This document shows positions 42,512 through 46,635 of a stretch of DNA of 46,635 nucleotides, piece after piece (the stretch's first letter is position 1; each line of letters opens with the position of its first letter). The notes beneath the pieces are model-generated. The model worked only from the letters and a program-made list of their open reading frames with translations, made no database searches and was not told where the DNA came from. The DNA comes from Flavobacterium hydatis. GTDB lineage: Bacteria > Bacteroidota > Bacteroidia > Flavobacteriales > Flavobacteriaceae. The position numbers were made by a program, and so were the translations under genes. The stretch is from positions 1 to 46,635 of the forward strand of contig NZ_JPRM01000032.1 of the NCBI RefSeq assembly GCF_000737695.1, written 5' to 3'.

Positions 42512-43579
42512 GTATTTTTAATAGGAGCAGTTTGTGGAGCTCAGAATAATACCTCTCCATTGGAAACAGGATCGCTTACTATTACTAATGATGGTGTTCA
42601 TAATTCTCTTTTTAATAGTGGGAATGTCGCCAGAATGAATATGGGGTATGATGGTACTACAGGCTACATTAAATTTGGTGCACATACAGGAAATGGTCAA
42701 AGAGATAATATTTTTTATATGAGAGGTAGCGATGGTAATGTAGGTATTGGAACTATAGACCCTAAATTTAAACTTGATGTTGTTGGTGCTGGACATTTTA
42801 AGGTTGATGATGACAATTCTGCAATAGGTGGTTTAACAATAGAAACCAAAAATGGCACAAACTTAAAAATCGGTGGAGCTTCAACTTACAGTTGGATACA
42901 GTCGCATAATTCATTACCCCTTTACATAAATGAGCTTGGTAATAATATAATACTAAATCCGAGATCTGGGAATGTAGGGATAGGAACAATTAATCCTTTA
43001 GCAAAGTTAGAAGTAAACAACGGTAATATACTTGTTAGGAATTTGTTGTCAAATGTAGACAATGAATCTTCAATAATGATCGCACATTCTATTAATTTTA
43101 GTAACTATGATACTTTTGGAACTTCAATAAGGACAATTACTCAAAGTACTGGCTATAATACTTATGGGACGCAATTTTTTACACAAGAATCTTTCTTGAC
43201 TGGACAAACAGAAAAAATGAGGATTCTTGGCAATGGTAATGTTGGAATCGGAACTATAACAACAGGAACTCACAAACTCGCAGTAAATGGTTCAATAGGG
43301 GCTAGAGAAATTAAAGTTGAAACTACAACTTGGCCTGATTATGTGTTTAAAAAGGAATATGATTTACCAACTCTTAAAGAAGTTGAAAAACATATTACTG
43401 AAAAAGGCCATTTAAAAGATATTCCAAGTGAAGAGGAAGCCTTAAAAAACGGTATAAATTTAGGAGAAATGAATGCTAAATTATTACAAAAAATAGAAGA
43501 ACTTACTCTTTATGTTATCGAGCAAAACAAGGTTATAATAGAGCAAAATAAGCGCTTGGATAAATTAGAAAAGAAATAG
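42488..43579 (+). CDS. Fibre-like surface protein, type B domain
   Basis: A 363-aa secreted protein, third in the tandem. Signal peptide about 1-18 (ending CGAQ). The first part of the head matches the repeat unit of the 418-aa paralogue (MGYDGTTGYIKFGAHTG, YMRGSDGNVGIGT); the middle is unique and includes WIQSHNSLPLYINELGNN. The C-terminal domain from about 266 is almost the same as in the other two (GAREIKVETTTWPDYVFKKE, GHLKDIPSEEEALKNG, LLQKIEELTLY), with a shorter coiled-coil tail. The chimeric head points to recombination between paralogues. Confidence 0.74.
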   Translation: MKNNFLLGVFLIGAVCGAQNNTSPLETGSLTITNDGVHNSLFNSGNVARMNMGYDGTTGYIKFGAHTGNGQRDNIFYMRGSDGNVGIGTIDPKFKLDVVGAGHFKVDDDNSAIGGLTIETKNGTNLKIGGASTYSWIQSHNSLPLYINELGNNIILNPRSGNVGIGTINPLAKLEVNNGNILVRNLLSNVDNESSIMIAHSINFSNYDTFGTSIRTITQSTGYNTYGTQFFTQESFLTGQTEKMRILGNGNVGIGTITTGTHKLAVNGSIGAREIKVETTTWPDYVFKKEYDLPTLKEVEKHITEKGHLKDIPSEEEALKNGINLGEMNAKLLQKIEELTLYVIEQNKVIIEQNKRLDKLEKK

Positions 43580-43657
43580 AAGTAATCTAATAAGAAAAAT
43601 AAAATGGCACTTATTTGTACTCAGTAGTTACAAAGTCAATAGACAAAAATAGTAAAA

Positions 43658-43678
43658 CCTCGTCAAGTATTGGCGAGG
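43658..43678. terminator. Hairpin at convergent junction, probable terminator
   Basis: CCTCGTCAA (43658-43666), loop GTA, TTGGCGAGG (43670-43678): nine pairs with one G-T wobble. It follows the fibre operon and precedes the end of the convergent small-membrane-protein operon. The T tract is short on either strand. Confidence 0.6.
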
Positions 43679-43760
43679 CTTCATTATGAGTTAGAATAAT
43701 TTAAATTAGACTCGATTTTTTTTAAAACAACGGAGATATTTATTCTTAAGTATTAATTCT

Positions 43761-43964
43761 TTAGTGCGTGGAAATTCTTTTAATCTCCCATTTAAGTAAA
43801 TTAAACCCAAGATAAGCGCCTAAACTAAACCAAAAAAAATAGTCAATTATTTTAGTCGGAATGTAGTCGTTGAATAAAAATCTATTTACAACATCTGAAA
43901 TAAGTCCAAAAATAAATATAGTCGCTATAATAGTATCATATAGTTTAATTCTTTTGCGATTCAT
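43761..43964 (-). CDS. Small membrane protein, unknown function
   Basis: A 67-aa protein with two predicted transmembrane segments (about 10-27 and 39-57) and basic ends. It overlaps the preceding gene by 20 nt, and is the last of three small membrane-protein genes. No family recognised. Confidence 0.5.
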   Translation of the reverse strand: MNRKRIKLYDTIIATIFIFGLISDVVNRFLFNDYIPTKIIDYFFWFSLGAYLGFNLLKWEIKRISTH

Positions 43965-44157
43965 CTTTTATACTTTTTTTGATAAAGAATTTGAGTATTT
44001 CTGATAACACATAAAGAAATATAGACAAGCAACCTATTATTAAGAAGGGTGTAAAATTTTTAATGTAATTATCGAAAAACCTAAGAACAATTAAAATTAT
44101 AATTGATACAAAGGCTGATATATTAGATACCCAAATCCAAAAAGATATTTTTGTCAT
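43945..44157 (-). CDS. Small membrane protein, unknown function
   Basis: A 70-aa protein with two hydrophobic segments (about 7-26 and 36-58) and a charged C-terminus (KKSIKDESQKN). The ATG overlaps the stop of the 121-aa gene by 4 nt, and its end overlaps the next small gene by 20 nt, so translation is probably coupled. No family recognised. Confidence 0.52.
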   Translation of the reverse strand: MTKISFWIWVSNISAFVSIIILIVLRFFDNYIKNFTPFLIIGCLSIFLYVLSEILKFFIKKSIKDESQKN

Positions 44158-44519
44158 TTTCTTTTATTTAAACACCATTTACAGAACAATAAAATGGTCG
44201 CGTAAATTAGAGTTATAGATTGTAATATTGTAAAGATGGCATTTAGGGGATGGGTCATTAATTGCTCTTTTATAAATGCAGGAAGGCTATTAAAAGCAAT
44301 GAGAATTAAAGCTAATAGCAAATATTTAACCCAAGAGATTTGAAACCTAACTAGTAATCCTACTATAAAGAGCAAGGAAAGGGATATTATGCCTATAATC
44401 GTTGCCGATTTTGAAGAAAGTATATCTGAAGAAAGTAAAAAATTAATAACTCCAAGACCTACAGAGATAAAAATGAAATTTGATGATCTAATGTAATTTG
44501 GGTTTAAAGATAATTTCAT
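44154..44519 (-). CDS. Small polytopic membrane protein, unknown function
   Basis: A 121-aa protein with about four transmembrane helices (near 13-30, 38-58, 64-83 and 93-113) and a cytoplasmic CKWCLNKRK end that holds a Cys-x-x-Cys. It heads a three-gene overlapping operon of small membrane proteins. No family recognised and no toxin gene is adjacent, so an immunity role is not supported. Confidence 0.55.
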   Translation of the reverse strand: MKLSLNPNYIRSSNFIFISVGLGVINFLLSSDILSSKSATIIGIISLSLLFIVGLLVRFQISWVKYLLLALILIAFNSLPAFIKEQLMTHPLNAIFTILQSITLIYATILLFCKWCLNKRK

Positions 44520-44623
44520 TATAAGTTTTATCAGGGTAATATATTAATAGGTTAAGTCGGAAATAAAGATAATAAAAAATGTGAGATTCAAAATAATTGC
44601 TCGTAATCGTTTTTTAATTAAAT

Positions 44624-44650
44624 AAAAAAGAGGACAAAAATATGTCCTCT
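44624..44650 (-). terminator. Rho-independent terminator of the DUF4494 gene
   Basis: On the minus strand an 8-bp perfect stem AGAGGACA/TGTCCTCT (44629-44636 with 44643-44650) is followed by a T6 tract (44624-44629). It lies 26 bp after the DUF4494 stop. Confidence 0.88.
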
Positions 44651-44675
44651 TCGTATTGTATAAATGCTAAACGGA

Positions 44676-45221
44676 TTATTCAGCATCAGCTCCTACAAAG
44701 TCATCGCCAGTTTCACCAGCAGCAACTAATTCAGGTTTTGAAGCTTTAAGCGCATTAAATCTTTCTAATTGTTCCATTTCTCCTTCTTCACCACTAAAGT
44801 ATGGGAAAACATCCATAATTGGCGATTCTGCAATAGCAGGGATTGTATAATCTCCCATGGTATTTTTCATAATACCAATTGTGTTATCGTAAGCTTCTTT
44901 TACATCATTTGCTTGTACCAAAATATACATATTTGATCTTCGCTCTTTTCCGCTTTCTTCATCATAAGCCATTAAAGATACTTTTGATTTAAACCAACGA
45001 TCTGCATTTTCGAAAGGGTGAATTTCGGCATAATTAGCCATTTTTATATTTGTGATTTTAAATTCTTCACTAATATAAGCAGACATTTCTTCATTAATTC
45101 TAGTTTCTGCTTCCGTATATGATAACGCATCTACCAAGTAAGGTTCTGTAGTAACCTTTTGTGTTCCAGTATCATCAGTCTTTCTATATTTTACTTTGCA
45201 TTCGTACCAAATTGTGCTCAT
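44676..45221 (-). CDS. DUF4494 domain protein
   Basis: A 181-aa soluble protein beginning MSTIWYECKVKYRKTDDTG. The start, the 'VTTEPYLVDALSYTEAE' segment and 'NYAEIHPFENADRWFKSKVS' are typical of the DUF4494 family found in Bacteroidota. It ends with an acidic tail (GDDFVGADAE). An in-frame ATG 54 nt upstream (45275) would add 18 residues, but a perfect TATCTTTG promoter box (45242-45249) lies between the two, so I choose 45221. Molecular function is unknown; the family is single-copy and conserved. It is unrelated to the secretion/RHS region by position or strand. Confidence 0.85.
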   Translation of the reverse strand: MSTIWYECKVKYRKTDDTGTQKVTTEPYLVDALSYTEAETRINEEMSAYISEEFKITNIKMANYAEIHPFENADRWFKSKVSLMAYDEESGKERRSNMYILVQANDVKEAYDNTIGIMKNTMGDYTIPAIAESPIMDVFPYFSGEEGEMEQLERFNALKASKPELVAAGETGDDFVGADAE

Positions 45222-45241
45222 TTCTTTTATTTTAAGGGTGT

Positions 45242-45249
45242 CAAAGATA
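45242..45249 (-). promoter_or_regulatory. TAnnTTTG promoter element of DUF4494 gene
   Basis: The minus strand reads TATCTTTG, an exact consensus match about 20 nt upstream of the ATG at 45221. It fixes that start over the longer in-frame alternative. Confidence 0.62.
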
Positions 45250-45275
45250 GATTTTAAAGAAAAAGAAATCGACAA

Positions 45276-45827
45276 TTCATAAAATAGATATTCACAATTT
45301 AAATCAAATATTTATATTTAATCTCCATGTTTTTTTATTCTATTGTTACTGAGAGAATTAGTTGATAGAGAGATTTTAAGTCTTGATTTTATTTTATTAA
45401 GAAGAATCAGATTAATTTGAGTATTCATTTTTTGATGCGAAATAAAAGCTAGTAAAGCAATTATTTATAAAGTTGAAAATTTTAAATTAATTAACGATAT
45501 TGCTTATGAATTAAAGACAATAAAATATCTTATTTTTATGAGTGTATTATAATCTCATGAAAATTTGTTTAGTATAATATTTACGATAAAGTTACTTTAA
45601 TGTACTTATTCCTTAATAAGCGTTGCATGAATTATCATATTATAAGTAATTTTTAATATCATTAAAATATTAGTTGTTATTTATTGAAATTGTGGCTTTT
45701 TTTAGTGTTTTTTTGATTTAAAAGGAGTTATATTTAAATAAGCATTTGTTAGTTTTATCCCAATAATTTATCCAGACTATTTATTTCATTTTTGAAATAC
45801 TCAGGATTATTTCTTAAAATATAAAAT
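45276..45827. other. Gene-free AT-rich stretch
   Basis: About 550 bp between the divergent DUF4494 and AraC-like genes. I see no ORF of useful length, no RNA gene fold, no inverted repeat with a T tract and no exact TAnnTTTG for the plus strand. It may be decayed DNA. Confidence 0.5.
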
Positions 45828-46463
45828 ATGAAAATTACCACACATTTCTATTCATTAAAACCACAATGGCAACGGTCGTTTGTAGATGGAATTAATGCTG
45901 AACTTATTGATGATAAAATCATTGTTATTCCTGATACAATTGGAACCGGACATACTTATTTTACAGAAGTAGCTCCAGGTATTTCAGTACTTTTTAGTGA
46001 TTATATGCTAACTAGTCCGATAAGAATGAGTAAACTTATATCTGAGGAAGAGTTTTATATATTCGATTATTATCCAAGTGAATTTGGAGATTTAGATGAT
46101 GAACTAAATGATACCATAAATTTAGATTTGACTATTTTAAACAATCAAGTCGAAAATATTTATGACCCTATAGTAAATCAAAGGGTATTTGGTTTTAGCT
46201 TATTTATAGATAAAGTTATGATGCATAAGTTTACTAACGAAATGCCTCATTCAGAATTTCTTAATAAAAAACTCGATAATAGTAAAGAATTACACAAGGA
46301 TTATATTGATAGTCATAGTTTAATATTGATATTTTCTTTAAAGGAAAAATCAATATTTGATGTCTCATTTGAGGAATACTTAAAAGGAATCTCTTTTAAA
46401 TTATTGGCAAATTTTTTAAATCGTAATGCCGATTCAGTTACTAAAAAAGAATATATGTTATAA
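45828..46463 (+). CDS. Protein resembling the N-terminal sensor domain of AraC-family regulators
   Basis: A 211-aa soluble protein. Features such as LKPQWQRSFVDGINAELIDD, IGTGHTYFTEVAPGISVLF and a late KEKSIFDVSFEEYLKG resemble, from memory, the ligand-binding half of Flavobacterium AraC-type regulators. The expected ~100-residue C-terminal double HTH is missing: the frame ends at YML, followed by a hairpin and a true terminator at 46532-46563. So it is either a regulator truncated by deletion or a stand-alone sensor domain. The downstream DNA shows no remains of an HTH in any frame I could follow. Confidence 0.55.
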   Translation: MKITTHFYSLKPQWQRSFVDGINAELIDDKIIVIPDTIGTGHTYFTEVAPGISVLFSDYMLTSPIRMSKLISEEEFYIFDYYPSEFGDLDDELNDTINLDLTILNNQVENIYDPIVNQRVFGFSLFIDKVMMHKFTNEMPHSEFLNKKLDNSKELHKDYIDSHSLILIFSLKEKSIFDVSFEEYLKGISFKLLANFLNRNADSVTKKEYML

Positions 46464-46531
46464 TGATTGGTGGTAATCATTATTAATGTATCCTATTTAA
46501 TTGTTTTATATTTTTTTTGGATTTAAAGTTT

Positions 46532-46563
46532 ACCCGATTGCTTAATGTGATCGGGTTTTTTAT
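46532..46563 (+). terminator. Rho-independent terminator
   Basis: ACCCGAT (46532-46538), an 11-nt loop, ATCGGGT (46550-46556), then a run of T to 46563. It follows the AraC-like gene by about 70 bp. Confidence 0.85.
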
Positions 46564-46635
46564 TTATAATGGTTTAGAAACTGCAATGATTTTACCTCAA
46601 TTATCATTCTGATTTTTTTAGTTTAGTATATAGTC

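Noticed and set aside
39865..43579. Prophage tail-fibre module
   Set aside because: The fibre-like genes have Sec signal peptides and no capsid, terminase, baseplate or integrase gene is nearby, so they are cellular surface proteins.
39865..43579. CRISPR-like or satellite array suggested by repeated motifs
   Set aside because: The repeats lie in coding sequence and are paralogous protein domains of unequal length without spacers.
45222..45275. N-terminal extension of the DUF4494 protein
   Set aside because: A perfect TATCTTTG promoter box lies between the two ATGs, and family members begin at the MSTIWYECKVKYR site.

Overview
The window looks like chromosomal DNA of a Flavobacterium-type Bacteroidota. 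It is strongly AT-rich, starts are not marked by Shine-Dalgarno sequences, and several promoters match TAnnTTTG. Marker families also fit: a DUF4494 protein, an ABC permease fused to an M1 aminopeptidase, DUF6443-type RHS proteins, OmpH/Skp, and surface proteins with the 'GNVGIGT...KL.V.G.I' motif. I see no tRNA, rRNA, CRISPR array, transposase or phage structural gene.

Layout. (1) 1-4983: a DUF2975 membrane protein with a small XRE regulator, then an ABC ATPase and a permease/M1 peptidase fusion, closed by a strong hairpin terminator. (2) 5053-12499, minus strand: a first RHS cassette made of a large SpvB/TcB-like protein, a DUF6443 RHS protein with a 234-residue C-terminal toxin-like tip, and a WapI-like immunity candidate. 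(3) 12635-19232, minus strand: a coupled operon of three fibre-like surface proteins, then GspC/PilP-like, GspK-like, two minor pseudopilins and GspF. (4) 19409-22524: two lipoproteins, a tiny secreted-peptide ORF and one more fibre gene on the plus strand. (5) 22735-33475, minus strand: a second RHS operon with Skp-like chaperone, lipoprotein, a 1545-aa TcB-like protein, a 1543-aa RHS protein with a different tip, and a 77-aa membrane protein as immunity candidate. (6) 33593-43579, plus strand, divergent from the Skp operon: major pseudopilin, prepilin peptidase, GspE, secretin GspD, PilM/N-type GspL, PilO/GspM, then three more fibre genes in tandem. (7) 43761-46463: three small membrane proteins, a DUF4494 protein and a protein resembling an AraC sensor domain without its DNA-binding half.

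How it may work together (inference). The two arms (3) and (6) together encode nearly every core part of a type II secretion machine: C-, D, E, F, G, two minor pseudopilins, K-like, L, M and O. There is no PilT-type retraction ATPase. Each arm is fused transcriptionally to an array of fibre-like proteins. The RHS/Skp operon shares a 117-bp divergent promoter region with the pseudopilin-secretin arm. None of the putative cargo carries a type IX sorting domain. The simplest reading is a dedicated T2SS-like exporter for surface fibres and/or two-protein RHS cocoon toxins. All the clear prepilins have Ser, not Gly, before the processing site. Repeats in the fibre arrays and simple-sequence tracts in the RHS genes suggest the cargo diversifies or varies in expression.
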